DNA of 64,000 bases, from NCBI RefSeq assembly GCF_003014735.1, contig NZ_PYAX01000002.1, positions 310,001 through 374,000 on the forward strand, read 5' to 3'. Source of the DNA: Saccharothrix carnea. GTDB taxonomy: Bacteria > Actinomycetota > Actinomycetes > Mycobacteriales > Pseudonocardiaceae. Made by a program: the position numbers and the translations under genes. The notes below the pieces were generated by a model. The model saw only the letters and a program-made list of their open reading frames with translations, was not told the DNA's origin and ran no database searches. Below, piece after piece: positions 15,232 through 24,474 of the stretch (position 1 is the stretch's first letter; every line of letters begins with the position of its first letter).

Positions 15232-17385
15232 ATGGCGACGTCCGCTGGGAAGAGGCGGTCGGACGAGGGCGAGGACGGGAACGAGTCGGCGCGCACCCGG
15301 ACCAAGCGCGGCCGGTGGCTGGTGCCGGCGCTGCTGCTGGTCGCGTGGGTGGTGATCGGCGCCGTGGGCACCGATCACCAGGCACGGCTGGGTGAAGTGC
15401 TGGAGAACAGCGCCGAGGCGTTCCTGCCCGCCTCGGCGGAGGCGACGCGGGTCGCCGAGATCAAGAAGACGTTCCAGACCGAGGCGATCTCCCCGGCGCT
15501 GCTGATCTTCAACCGCGACGGCGGCCTCACCGACGCCGACCAGAGCTTCCTGCGGGCCAAGCAGGCCGAGATCGCCGGGCTGAAGCACCCCGACCTCGAC
15601 CCGCTCGGCGGCCTCGCCGACCGCACCCTGCCCGTCATCCGGTCCGACGACGGCGAAGCCGCGCAGATCGTCGTCGCCCTGGACGCGGCACTGGGCGACA
15701 AGGAAGTCGGGGTCGCCAAGGAACTGCGCCGCATCGCGGGCGAGGGCATCCCGGTGGGCCTGGAGGTCAACCTGACCGGCCCGGCGGGCATCGGCGTCGA
15801 CCTCGACGGCGTGTTCGGCGCCATCGACGGCATGCTGCTGCTGGTCACCGTCGGCGCGGTCGTCGTCATCCTGCTGCTGATCTACCGCAGCCCGCTGATG
15901 CCGCTGATCGTGCTGATGTCCAGCGGCCTGGCGCTGACCACCGCGTCCGCCGTGGTCTACCTGCTGGCCCGCGACGGCGTGCTCACCCTGGACAGCCAGG
16001 GCCAGGGCATCCTGATGGTGCTGGTCTTCGGCGCCGCCACGGACTACGCGCTGCTCGTCGTGGCCCGGTTCCGCGAAGAGTTGCACCTGACCGCCAACCG
16101 GTTCGACGCGGTGGTCAAGAGCGTGCGGGCCTGCGTCGCACCGCTGTTCGCCGCCGCCGGCACGGTCGCGCTCGGCCTGCTGTGCCTGCTGCTGTCGGAC
16201 CTGAACAACAACCGCAGCCTCGGTCCGGTCGGCGCGATCGGCGTGGCCGCGTCCCTGGCCGTCACGCTGACGTTCCTGCCCGCCCTGCTCGCGCTGTTCG
16301 GCCGCGCCTCGTTCTGGCCGTTCCTCCCCGGGCACGACGGCCGAGCGCAGCGGCACGGCCTGCTCGCCGAGGTCGCCGACCTGGTCACGCGCAAGCCGCG
16401 CACGGTGTGGGCGGGCACGCTGGTGCTGCTGCTGGCCGCGGCGGCGTTCGCACCCCAGTTCCGCGCCTCCGGCCTGGACTACGTCGACACCTTCACCGAG
16501 GACACCGAGTCGGTGCGCGGCCTGGAAGTCTCCGCCGAGCACTTCCCGGGCGGCGCGAACCCGCCCGGCACGATCATCGCCAGGACCGACCAGCGGGACG
16601 CGGTGATCGCCGCCGCGCGGGCCGTGGACGGCGTCGCCCGCGTCACGCCCACCGTCGACCCGGAGACCGGGCAGCCCGAAGAGACCAACGGCCTGTCGTC
16701 GATCGACGTGACGCTGCGCGACATCTCCACGTCACGCGCCGCGCAGGACACGGTCGTCCGGCTGCGCGAAGCCGTGCACGCGGTGCCCGGCGCGGAAGCC
16801 CTGGTCGGCGGTGGCAGCGCGGCCCTGCTAGACACCCGCACCACGGCCGAGCGCGACCGGTGGGTGATCATCCCGGCGTTGCTGGTCGTGGTCCTGCTGA
16901 TGCTGGTCCTGCTGTTGCGGTCCTTGCTCGCGCCGCTGCTGCTCACGCTGACCGTCGCGGTCTCCTACGCGGCGACCACCGGGGTGGCGGCGCTGGTGTT
17001 CAACGAGCTGTTCGAGTTCGCCGACACCGACCCGAGCCTGCCCGTGCTCGCGTTCGTGTTCATCGCGGCGCTGGGCACCGACTACAACATCTTCCTGATG
17101 CACCGGATCAGGCAGGAAACGGCCGAGCACGGCACCGGTGAGGGCACCCGGCGCGGTCTCACGCTGGTCGGCGGGGTGATCGTGTCGGCCGGTGTGGTGC
17201 TGGCGGCCACGTTCGGCGCCCTGGCGGTGCTGCCGCTGGTCGGCCTGGTGCAGATGGCGTTCCTGGTGTCGTTCGGCGTGCTGCTGGACACGCTGGTCGT
17301 CCGGTCGCTGCTGGTACCCGCGTTGACCATCCACATCGGACGCCGGTTCTGGTGGCCGGGCAAGCCGGCCCGACCCGACGCCTGA
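15232..17385 (+). CDS. MMPL-family RND transporter
   Basis: The 717-residue membrane protein has the MMPL layout: one N-terminal membrane helix, an extracytoplasmic domain, five to six helices (from about residue 200) with FGAATDYALLVVARFREE, a second soluble loop, and a second helix block with LGTDYNIFLMHRIRQE. The two Asp-Tyr pairs are the proton-relay residues of this family, which exports lipids or hydrophobic compounds in actinobacteria. ATG 15232 (MATSAGKRR) is chosen because upstream sequence in the same frame runs into the repeat element. No lipid-synthesis genes are adjacent, so the cargo is unknown. Confidence 0.88.
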   Translation: MATSAGKRRSDEGEDGNESARTRTKRGRWLVPALLLVAWVVIGAVGTDHQARLGEVLENSAEAFLPASAEATRVAEIKKTFQTEAISPALLIFNRDGGLTDADQSFLRAKQAEIAGLKHPDLDPLGGLADRTLPVIRSDDGEAAQIVVALDAALGDKEVGVAKELRRIAGEGIPVGLEVNLTGPAGIGVDLDGVFGAIDGMLLLVTVGAVVVILLLIYRSPLMPLIVLMSSGLALTTASAVVYLLARDGVLTLDSQGQGILMVLVFGAATDYALLVVARFREELHLTANRFDAVVKSVRACVAPLFAAAGTVALGLLCLLLSDLNNNRSLGPVGAIGVAASLAVTLTFLPALLALFGRASFWPFLPGHDGRAQRHGLLAEVADLVTRKPRTVWAGTLVLLLAAAAFAPQFRASGLDYVDTFTEDTESVRGLEVSAEHFPGGANPPGTIIARTDQRDAVIAAARAVDGVARVTPTVDPETGQPEETNGLSSIDVTLRDISTSRAAQDTVVRLREAVHAVPGAEALVGGGSAALLDTRTTAERDRWVIIPALLVVVLLMLVLLLRSLLAPLLLTLTVAVSYAATTGVAALVFNELFEFADTDPSLPVLAFVFIAALGTDYNIFLMHRIRQETAEHGTGEGTRRGLTLVGGVIVSAGVVLAATFGALAVLPLVGLVQMAFLVSFGVLLDTLVVRSLLVPALTIHIGRRFWWPGKPARPDA

Positions 17386-17462
17386 CCCCGTACAGCGGGT
17401 GCGGCGCCGCGCGGCGAGTGGTGGACTGGGGACGACGTCCGACGACCGGGTGAGGATGGGAC

Positions 17463-19190
17463 ATGGTTCTGGACCAGGCCAAGACGACACCGACCACGGC
17501 GCCGTGGTGGACCTCGGCGGTGGTGTACCAGGTGTACCCGCGCAGCTTCGCCGACTCCAACGGCGACGGCGTGGGCGACCTCGACGGCATCACCGCGCGG
17601 CTGGACCACCTGGAGCGGCTGGGCGTGGACGTGGTCTGGCTGTCACCGGTGTACGCGTCGCCGCACGCGGACAACGGCTACGACATCTCCGACTACCAGG
17701 CGATCGACCCGGTGTTCGGCACGTTGGAGGACTTCGACCGCCTGCTGGCCGAGGTGCACGCGCGCGGCATGAAACTGGTGATGGACCTGGTGGTCAACCA
17801 CACCTCCGACGAGCACCCGTGGTTCGTGGAGTCCCGCTCGTCCAAGGACAACCCGAAGCGGGACTGGTACTGGTGGCGTCCACCGCGCGAGGGGTTCGAG
17901 GCGGGCCAGCCGGGCGCGGAGCCGACGAACTGGGGCTCGTTCTTCTCGGGCCCGGCGTGGACGTTGGACGAGGCGACGGGGGAGTACTACCTGCACCTGT
18001 TCGACCGCAAGCAGCCGGACCTGAACTGGGAGAACCCCGAGGTCCGCCAAGCGGTGTACGCGATGATGCGGTGGTGGCTGGACCGGGGTGTGGACGGGTT
18101 CCGGATGGACGTGATCAACCTGATCTCCAAGGACCCGGACCTGCCCGACGGCGCCACCACCGGCGTCGGCGGCCTCGGCGACGGGTTCCCGCACACCGCC
18201 ACCCGCCCCCGCGTGCACGACTTCCTGCGCGAGATGAACCGCGAGGTGTTCGAGGGCCGGTCGGGCGACTACCTGACGGTGGGGGAGATGCCGGGCGTGA
18301 CCTGGGAGCAGGCCCGGCTGTTCACCGACCCCGCGCGGCGCGAGCTGGACATGGTGTTCCAGTTCGAGCACGTCTGGCTGGACCAGGGCCCGGGTGGCAA
18401 GTTCGACCCGAAGCCGCTGGACCTGCGCGACCTGAAGGCGTCGCTGGGCCGGTGGCAGACGGCGCTGGGCGAGGTCGGCTGGAACAGCCTGTACTGGAGC
18501 AACCACGACCAGCCCCGCGTGGTGTCCCGGTTCGGTGACGACGGCGAGTACTGGCGTGAGTCGGCGACCGCGTTGGCCACCGTGCTGCACCTGCACCGCG
18601 GCACCCCGTACGTCTACCAGGGCGAAGAGCTGGGCATGACCAACGCGCCGTTCGCCGGCGTGCACGAGATGCAGGACCTCGAATCGCTCAACCACTACCG
18701 CGAGGCCGTCGCCGCCGGAGCCGACCCCGAAGCGGTGCTGCGCGGCCTGCGCGCGATGGGCCGCGACAACGCCCGCACCCCCGTGCAGTGGGACGCGACC
18801 CCGAACGCCGGGTTCACCACCGGCCGGCCGTGGCTCGCGGTCAACCCCAACCACACCTGGCTCAACGCCGCCGCCCAGTACGACGACCCGCACTCGGTGT
18901 TCAACCACTACCGGCGGCTCATCGAGCTGCGCCACCGGCTCCCGGTCGTCGCGCTCGGCGACTTCCACATGGTCCTGGCCGACCACCCGCACCTCTACGC
19001 CTACGAACGCAGGCTCGACGACACGCGGCTGCTCGTGGTGGCCAACCTCAGCGGCACGCCGCAGTCCGCCGAGCTGGACCGCGAGTGGGCCACCGCCGAC
19101 GTCGTCCTGGCCAACACCGGCGAGACGCCGCTGGTATCACCCGGCCGCGTCGACCTCAGGCCGTGGGAGGCGCTGGTGTTCCAGCGGTGA
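17463..19190 (+). CDS. GH13 alpha-glucosidase (oligo-1,6-glucosidase-like)
   Basis: The 575-residue cytoplasmic enzyme has all GH13 regions: DLVVNHTSDEH, GFRMDVINL with nucleophile Asp216, LTVGEMPG with acid/base Glu275, and WSNHDQPR with Asp349. The length and the early SPVYASPHADNGYDISDY segment fit alpha-glucosidases acting on maltose or isomaltose oligosaccharides. There is no signal peptide, so it works on imported sugars. It stands alone, and two strong hairpins follow. Confidence 0.9.
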   Translation: MVLDQAKTTPTTAPWWTSAVVYQVYPRSFADSNGDGVGDLDGITARLDHLERLGVDVVWLSPVYASPHADNGYDISDYQAIDPVFGTLEDFDRLLAEVHARGMKLVMDLVVNHTSDEHPWFVESRSSKDNPKRDWYWWRPPREGFEAGQPGAEPTNWGSFFSGPAWTLDEATGEYYLHLFDRKQPDLNWENPEVRQAVYAMMRWWLDRGVDGFRMDVINLISKDPDLPDGATTGVGGLGDGFPHTATRPRVHDFLREMNREVFEGRSGDYLTVGEMPGVTWEQARLFTDPARRELDMVFQFEHVWLDQGPGGKFDPKPLDLRDLKASLGRWQTALGEVGWNSLYWSNHDQPRVVSRFGDDGEYWRESATALATVLHLHRGTPYVYQGEELGMTNAPFAGVHEMQDLESLNHYREAVAAGADPEAVLRGLRAMGRDNARTPVQWDATPNAGFTTGRPWLAVNPNHTWLNAAAQYDDPHSVFNHYRRLIELRHRLPVVALGDFHMVLADHPHLYAYERRLDDTRLLVVANLSGTPQSAELDREWATADVVLANTGETPLVSPGRVDLRPWEALVFQR

Positions 19191-19316
19191 CCGAGCATTC
19201 GCGCGGGTGACCTGCGGATTGCAGATTTCCGCAATCGGCTTGCAATCCCGACCGCGCACAGTGGGGTTCGGCGACGCGGTCTGAGAGGCCGTGCCGCTGA
19301 CCGGGGGAAGGGGAAG

Positions 19317-19347
19317 GTCCGCGACCGTGCTGATCCCGGTCGCGGAC
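19317..19347. terminator. First of two tandem hairpins between GH13 gene and argS
   Basis: GTCCGCGACCG (19317-19327) pairs perfectly with CGGTCGCGGAC (19337-19347) around a 9-base loop. It lies 126 bases after the glucosidase stop. Confidence 0.6.
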
Positions 19348-19356
19348 GACACCGGT

Positions 19357-19396
19357 GGGCGCGGTGAGCCGTCAGGGGGGACGGCTCACCGCGCCC
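19357..19396. terminator. 17-bp terminator hairpin for argS and the convergent GH13 gene
   Basis: GGGCGCGGTGAGCCGTC (19357-19373) pairs perfectly with its complement at 19380-19396 around a 6-base loop. It begins 17 bases beyond the argS stop on the reverse strand. Confidence 0.8.
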
Positions 19397-19413
19397 GGCA
19401 CGGTGAGCGAGGA

Positions 19414-21180
19414 CTACATGCGTTCCGGGGCGACGATCCCCAGCAGGTCGAGCCCGTGGCCGAGGGTGCGTGCCGTCAGCCGGCACAGGGCCAACCGGTT
19501 GCCGCGCACGGGTTCGTCGGCCTTGATGACCGGGCAGTTCTCGTAGAACGTGGTGAAGGCGCGGGCCAGGTCGTAGAGGTAGCCGCACAGCCGGTGCGGT
19601 TCGAGGGTCGTCGCGACCTCACCGAGGACGGCGCCGTAGGCGTCGAGTTCCAGCCCGAGGGCGCGTTCGGCGGGCTGGAGCGGGACGGTGCGGTCGACGG
19701 AGGTGTCCGGGTCACCGGCCTTGCGCAGGATCGAGCGGATCCGGGCGTGGGCGTACTGGAGGTAGACGCCGGTGTTGCCGGTCAACGACACCATCCTGTC
19801 GACGTCGAACGAGTAGTCCTTCACCCGCGACGTGGACAGGTCGGCGTACTTGACCGCGGCGATCCCCGCCAGTTCGGCGATCCGGTCCAGTTCGGCGGCG
19901 TCGAGCTCGGGGTTCTTCTCCTCGACGACCGCGCGTGCGCGGGACACGGCCGCGTCGAGCAGGTCCATCAGCCGCACGGTGCCACCCGCCCGCGTCTTGA
20001 ACGGCCTGCCGTCCGGACCGAGGATCGTGCCGTAGGCGACGTGCTCGGCGGTGATCCCGCCGGTGAGCCACCCGGCGCGGCGGGCCGCCTCGAAGACGAG
20101 CTGGAAGTGCAGCGCCTGACGCGAGTCGGTGACGTAGACCAACCGGTCCGCGGCGAGGTCGCGGATGCGGTAGCGGATGGTGGCCAGGTCGGTGGTGTCG
20201 TAGCCGTACCCGCCGTCGCGCTTGCGGACCATCAGGGTGACCGGCTTGCCCTCGGGCCCGGACACCTCGTCGGAGTAGAAGACCAGCGCACCGTCGCTCT
20301 CGACCACGAGGCCCGCGTCGACCAGCTCGTCGACCGTGTCGCCCAACAGGGGGTTGTAGAACGACTCGCCGACCGAGTCCTCCGGCGTGAGCAGCACGTT
20401 CAACCGGTCGTAGATGGCGCGGAACGACCGCTCGGACTCGGCCACGATGTCCTGCCACACCGCGACGGTCGCCGGATCGCCGGACTGCAGCGCGACGACG
20501 CGGGCCCTGGCCCGGTCGGCGAACTCCGGGTCGGCGTCGAACTCCGCCCGCGCCGAGCGGTACAGGGTGTCCAATGCGGATACCGCGGACACCTCGTCGC
20601 CGAGCTCGTCCTGGTGCCACGCGGCGTCGGGGTGCTCGTCCAGGTACTGGATCAGCATCCCGAACTGCGTGCCGAAATCGCCCAGGTGGTTCTGCCGCAC
20701 GACCTCCGCGCCGAGGAAGCCCACCACGCGGGCGAGGCTGTCGCCGATGATCGTCGTGCGCAGGTGCCCGACGTGCATCTCCTTGGCGATGTTGGGCGCC
20801 GAGTAGTCGACCACGGTGCGACGCCCGTGCTCGGGCACGCCCACGCCGAGGCGCGAGTCCGCCAGGCGGGCCGCGACCTGCTCCCAGATCGCGTCGTCGG
20901 CCACGGTGACGTTGAGGAAACCGGGCCCGGACGGCACCGCCGAGGCGATCGGCCCGCCGGCGCCGAGCGCGGCCACGATGTCCGCGGCCAGGTCACGGGG
21001 CTTCACCCCGGTGCGCTTGGCGAGGGACAGCGCGGCGTTGCACTGGAAATCGGCGTGCTCGGATCGTCGCACCACGGGGTCGGCACCCGAGAGGTCCTCG
21101 CGGACCCGGCCGATCGCCTCTGACATCGCAGCAGCGATCCGTCCCAGCAGGGACGGCACCTCCTGGTGGTGCACACTCAC
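19414..21180 (-). CDS. argS: Arginyl-tRNA synthetase
   Basis: The 588-residue class I synthetase charges tRNA-Arg. It has the N-terminal additional domain (residues 1-110), the HVGH form of the HIGH motif at 136-139 preceded by the family signature SAPNIAKEM, the long Rossmann insertion, and a C-terminal anticodon-binding domain ending GIVAPERM. GTG 21180 lies 10 bases after AAGGAGG (21191-21197); an internal GTG two codons later is equally possible. Actinomycetes may carry a second argS, so whether this is the only copy cannot be judged here. Confidence 0.95.
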   Translation of the reverse strand: MSVHHQEVPSLLGRIAAAMSEAIGRVREDLSGADPVVRRSEHADFQCNAALSLAKRTGVKPRDLAADIVAALGAGGPIASAVPSGPGFLNVTVADDAIWEQVAARLADSRLGVGVPEHGRRTVVDYSAPNIAKEMHVGHLRTTIIGDSLARVVGFLGAEVVRQNHLGDFGTQFGMLIQYLDEHPDAAWHQDELGDEVSAVSALDTLYRSARAEFDADPEFADRARARVVALQSGDPATVAVWQDIVAESERSFRAIYDRLNVLLTPEDSVGESFYNPLLGDTVDELVDAGLVVESDGALVFYSDEVSGPEGKPVTLMVRKRDGGYGYDTTDLATIRYRIRDLAADRLVYVTDSRQALHFQLVFEAARRAGWLTGGITAEHVAYGTILGPDGRPFKTRAGGTVRLMDLLDAAVSRARAVVEEKNPELDAAELDRIAELAGIAAVKYADLSTSRVKDYSFDVDRMVSLTGNTGVYLQYAHARIRSILRKAGDPDTSVDRTVPLQPAERALGLELDAYGAVLGEVATTLEPHRLCGYLYDLARAFTTFYENCPVIKADEPVRGNRLALCRLTARTLGHGLDLLGIVAPERM

Positions 21181-21264
21181 CTGAACACAGCCTCCTTAGT
21201 AGGGAGGCGATTGTTCCAGCACGGACGCGCAGCGGCCTCTCCGCCCCGGCGCTCGAAGCGGTGA

Positions 21265-21312
21265 CACGCGTCCGGCGTCCCGGTGGTGCGGAACCGGGAC
21301 GCCGGACGCGTG
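21265..21312. terminator. 20-bp hairpin after the LLM oxidoreductase gene
   Basis: The 20-base arms at 21265-21284 and 21293-21312 are perfect complements around an 8-base loop. On the reverse strand this starts seven bases past the LLM stop at 21319 and insulates it from the argS control region. Confidence 0.8.
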
Positions 21313-21318
21313 CCGTGA

Positions 21319-22194
21319 TCAGCCGATCGAGGCCAGCCGCTCGGCAGACGGCGCGATCACGCGCTCGATCCAGCGCGACAGGTCGCCGTCCGGCGAGCGG
21401 ACGATGACGGTGTCGAGGCCCAACTCCGCGTAGCCCGCCAGCGTCTTGGTGAACGCGTCGACATCGCCCTCGCCCGGGATCGGACCGAGGTCCACCGCGG
21501 TCTTGCGGATCCCGTCGTAGTCACGGCCCAGGTCGTCGCAGTGGCGCCGCAGCACGTCGAGCTTGTGCGGCACCACGTCGGGGGACGGGACGAGCAGGTT
21601 GGAGGCGTCGGCGTACCGGGCGACCAGCCGCAGCGTCTTCCGCTCGCCGTTGCCGCCGATCATGATCTCCGGGTGCGGCGCGCTCAGCGGCGCGGGCACG
21701 CACCGGGTCTCGGCCAGTTGGTAGTGCTTGCCGTCGAACGGCCCGTTGTCCTCCGGGTCCCACATCTGCAGGCAGATCCGCAGCGCCTCCTCCATCCGCT
21801 CGAAGCGCTCGGCCAGCGGCGGGAACGGCACGCCCAGCCCCCGGTGCTCCCGCTCGTACCACGCGGCGCCGAGGCCCAACGTCGCGCGACCGCCGGACAC
21901 CACGTCCAAGGTCGTGACGATCTTCGCCAGCAGACCGGGGTGGCGGTAGGTGACACCCGTGACGAGCGCGCCGAGCCGGACGGTCGAGGTGTGCGCGGCG
22001 AGGAACCCGAGCACCGTGTATGCCTCCAGCATCGGCTCCTCGGCCGCGTCGTTGTGCTCCATCTGGAAGTAGTGGTCCATCACCGACAACCACGCGACCC
22101 CGGCCGCCTCGGCCGCCGCGCCGGCCGCGGCCAACTCGGGGCCGAGCCGCGCCGCACCCTGGTTGAACCGGTTGATGTGCAGACCCAGTCGCAC
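21319..22194 (-). CDS. LLM-class F420-dependent oxidoreductase
   Basis: The 291-residue TIM-barrel protein begins MRLGLHINRF and carries the luciferase-like pattern AAGAAAEAAGVAWLSVMDHYFQM, LGALVTGVTYRHPGLLAK and GRATLGLGAAWYEREH. PEIMIGGNGERKTLRLVARYAD supplies the phosphate-binding turn of F420-dependent members. The substrate is unknown. Together with the partial gene at the left edge it gives two members of this family in the window. A strong terminator follows. Confidence 0.85.
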   Translation of the reverse strand: MRLGLHINRFNQGAARLGPELAAAGAAAEAAGVAWLSVMDHYFQMEHNDAAEEPMLEAYTVLGFLAAHTSTVRLGALVTGVTYRHPGLLAKIVTTLDVVSGGRATLGLGAAWYEREHRGLGVPFPPLAERFERMEEALRICLQMWDPEDNGPFDGKHYQLAETRCVPAPLSAPHPEIMIGGNGERKTLRLVARYADASNLLVPSPDVVPHKLDVLRRHCDDLGRDYDGIRKTAVDLGPIPGEGDVDAFTKTLAGYAELGLDTVIVRSPDGDLSRWIERVIAPSAERLASIG

Positions 22195-22280
22195 GTCGAG
22201 CTCCGTTCTCCACCCACGCTGCCATCGACGGCCGCGACGCTAGTGGCTGGAGTGCGCTCCAGGTCAAGCCCCGCGGCAGG

Positions 22281-23318
22281 TCAGGGCACCAGCACGACCT
22301 TGCCGGTCACCGTGCCGGACTCGGCCAGCGCGACGGCGTCCGCGACCTGCGCCAACGGCACGCGGGCCGCTACCTGCGGGCGGAGGGAACCGTCCGCGAG
22401 CAGGGCGAGGACGGCGCCCAGGTCGCGGTTCAGGCGGGCACGGAACTTCGGGGCGTCGCGCTTTCCCGCCCAGATGTTGAAGAACGTCGCGCGGTGGCCG
22501 TTGGGCAGGGCGTTCCACCACAGCAGGCGGGCGAACAGCTTCAGCACGGGCAGGCGGGACGAGCCCTCCTGGTCGCGGGTGGACGCGGTGCCGTAGGCGA
22601 CGAGCGTGCCGCGGGGCGCGAGCAGGCGGTAGGAGTCGACGATGCCGGGGCCGCCGACGTGGTCGAACACCGCGTCCACGCCGTTCGGGGCGAGCGCGCG
22701 CACCCGCGCCGACAGGTCGGTGGCGCGGTAGTCGATCGGGGTGGCGCCGAGTTCGCGCACGGCGTCGTGGTGGCGTGGCGAGGCGGTGCCGATGACCCGT
22801 GCGCCGGCCAGCCGGGCCAGTTGCACCAGGGTCGAGCCGACGCCGCCGTTCGCGCCGTGCACCAGCACCATCTGGCCCGCGGTGACCTTCGCGACGCCGT
22901 GCAGCATCTGCCACGCGGTGAGGCCGTTGACCACGAGCGTCTCCGCCTCGACCGGGTCGATGCCGACCGGCACCGGCACCAGGTCCGCCACGTCCACCAG
23001 CGCGTGGCTGGTCCAGCCGCCGATCTTGGTCAGCGCCGCGAACCGCCCGCCGACCAGCGCCGCGTCCACCCCGGGCCCGACCTCCGCGACCGTGCCGACC
23101 AGGTCGTAGCCGGGCACGAACGGGAACGGCGGCTGGTCGTAGTACTTGGCGCGGCGCATCTGCTGCTCGGCGAACGACACCCCGGTCGCCTCGACCCGGA
23201 CGAGCGCCTGGCCGCGTGCCGGGACGGGGCGGGCGCGGCGGCGCAGTTCGAGGCCGGTGGGCTCGACCACGCCCGGCAGCACGACTTCCAGGACCTGCTC
23301 GGCGGACTGCTGGCTCAT
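22281..23318 (-). CDS. Zinc-independent medium-chain dehydrogenase (quinone oxidoreductase-like)
   Basis: The 345-residue protein has the GroES-like N-terminal domain (FPFVPGYDLVGTV) and a Rossmann domain with VLVHGANGGVGSTLVQLARLAG as the NAD(P)H-binding turn. Structural zinc Cys are absent, which places it with zeta-crystallin/quinone oxidoreductases. The upstream region has two TetR-like half-site clusters but no regulator gene is adjacent. It reads away from the molybdate operon; the 105-bp gap to modC contains those sites. Confidence 0.85.
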   Translation of the reverse strand: MSQQSAEQVLEVVLPGVVEPTGLELRRRARPVPARGQALVRVEATGVSFAEQQMRRAKYYDQPPFPFVPGYDLVGTVAEVGPGVDAALVGGRFAALTKIGGWTSHALVDVADLVPVPVGIDPVEAETLVVNGLTAWQMLHGVAKVTAGQMVLVHGANGGVGSTLVQLARLAGARVIGTASPRHHDAVRELGATPIDYRATDLSARVRALAPNGVDAVFDHVGGPGIVDSYRLLAPRGTLVAYGTASTRDQEGSSRLPVLKLFARLLWWNALPNGHRATFFNIWAGKRDAPKFRARLNRDLGAVLALLADGSLRPQVAARVPLAQVADAVALAESGTVTGKVVLVP

Positions 23319-23334
23319 CGCTTCCTCCAGTGTA

Positions 23335-23352
23335 TGAGTGGTCAGTCACTCA
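23335..23352. promoter_or_regulatory. TetR-type inverted repeat upstream of the MDR gene
   Basis: TGAGTG (23335-23340) and CACTCA (23347-23352) are perfect arms around GTCAGT, 17 bp before the MDR start. A related cluster at 23402-23423 shares the 9-base GTCAGTCAC and has GAGTG/CACTC ends. Size and symmetry suit a TetR-family operator. The cognate gene is not in the window. Confidence 0.45.
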
Positions 23353-23424
23353 CTAGGAAGTGAACGCGGATCTCTGCCGCCTTGTCAAGGGATGTGCAAA
23401 GGAGTGGGCAGTCAGTCACACTCG

Positions 23425-24474
23425 TCACGACGGGTAGGCGTGCACCTCGGTCGCCTTGACGGCGGCCCACAGCCCGGCACCGGGCTGGAGCCGGAGGTCG
23501 GCGACGGTCGCCGTGGTGATGTCCGCCAGCACCGGCGGCACGCCGTCCAGCCGCACGCGAGTGGTGTGCGCGTGCTGCTCGATCCCGGCCACGGTCACCC
23601 GCCACGCGTTGCGCGGGCTGCCGGTCGGTCGGTCGGGGTGCAGGCTGACCGCGGTCGGCGGGAACACCACGTGCACCGGCCCGGTCGCGGGCGCGGCCAC
23701 GGTGAACTCGCCACCGCCGTCCAGCGCCACGGACGTGCCGCGTGCCGTGCCGCGGTACAGGTTGAGGCCGACCAGGTCGGCGACGTAGTCGGTGCGCGGC
23801 CGCCGGGCCACCTCGGTCGGCGTGCCCTGCTGCACGACCTCGCCGTGCTCCAGCACCACCAGTCGGTCCGCCAGCACCATCGCGTCCAACGGGTCGTGCG
23901 TGACGAGCAGCGTGTGGCCGGGGTAGTCGCGCAGGTGGCGACCGAGTTCGGCGCGCACGTGCAGCCGGGTGGCGGCGTCCAGCGCGGCCAGCGGCTCGTC
24001 CAGCAGCAGCAGTTCCGGCTCGGTCGCCAGGGCACGGGCCAGCGCGACGCGTTGCGCCTGCCCGCCGGACAGCGTGCGCGGCTTGGCCCTCGCGTGCGCG
24101 GCCAACCCGACGCGGTCCAGCCACCGCGCCGCCTCCTCCCGCGCCACCGCACGGGGCACGCCACGCGCACGCAGCCCGAACGCGACGTTCTCCAGCGCGG
24201 ACAGGTGCGCGAACAGCAGGTAGTCCTGGAACACCACGCCGATCGGGCGCCGTTCGGCGGGCCGGAACGCGTCCGGCGGCGCGTCCCACACCTCGTCACC
24301 GAGCCGGATGTGCCCGCCCGTCAACGGGAGCAGCCCGGCCAGGGCGCGCAGCGCGGTGCTCTTGCCCGCGCCGTTAGGGCCGAGCACGGCGACCACCTCG
24401 CCCGGCTCCACCACCAGTTCCGCGTCCAGGCGGAACACGCCGCGGGCCACCCGGAGATCCGCGTGCAGCGTCAT
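23425..24474 (-). CDS. modC: Molybdate ABC transporter ATP-binding protein
   Basis: The 349-residue ATPase has Walker A GPNGAGKST, signature LSGGQAQR, Walker B LLLLDEPLAALD and the switch His in LLVTHD. A C-terminal TOBE-like molybdate-binding region (residues about 285-345) identifies it as ModC rather than another importer ATPase. It overlaps modB by ATGA (24471-24474) and is the last gene of the mod operon. Confidence 0.93.
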   Translation of the reverse strand: MTLHADLRVARGVFRLDAELVVEPGEVVAVLGPNGAGKSTALRALAGLLPLTGGHIRLGDEVWDAPPDAFRPAERRPIGVVFQDYLLFAHLSALENVAFGLRARGVPRAVAREEAARWLDRVGLAAHARAKPRTLSGGQAQRVALARALATEPELLLLDEPLAALDAATRLHVRAELGRHLRDYPGHTLLVTHDPLDAMVLADRLVVLEHGEVVQQGTPTEVARRPRTDYVADLVGLNLYRGTARGTSVALDGGGEFTVAAPATGPVHVVFPPTAVSLHPDRPTGSPRNAWRVTVAGIEQHAHTTRVRLDGVPPVLADITTATVADLRLQPGAGLWAAVKATEVHAYPS

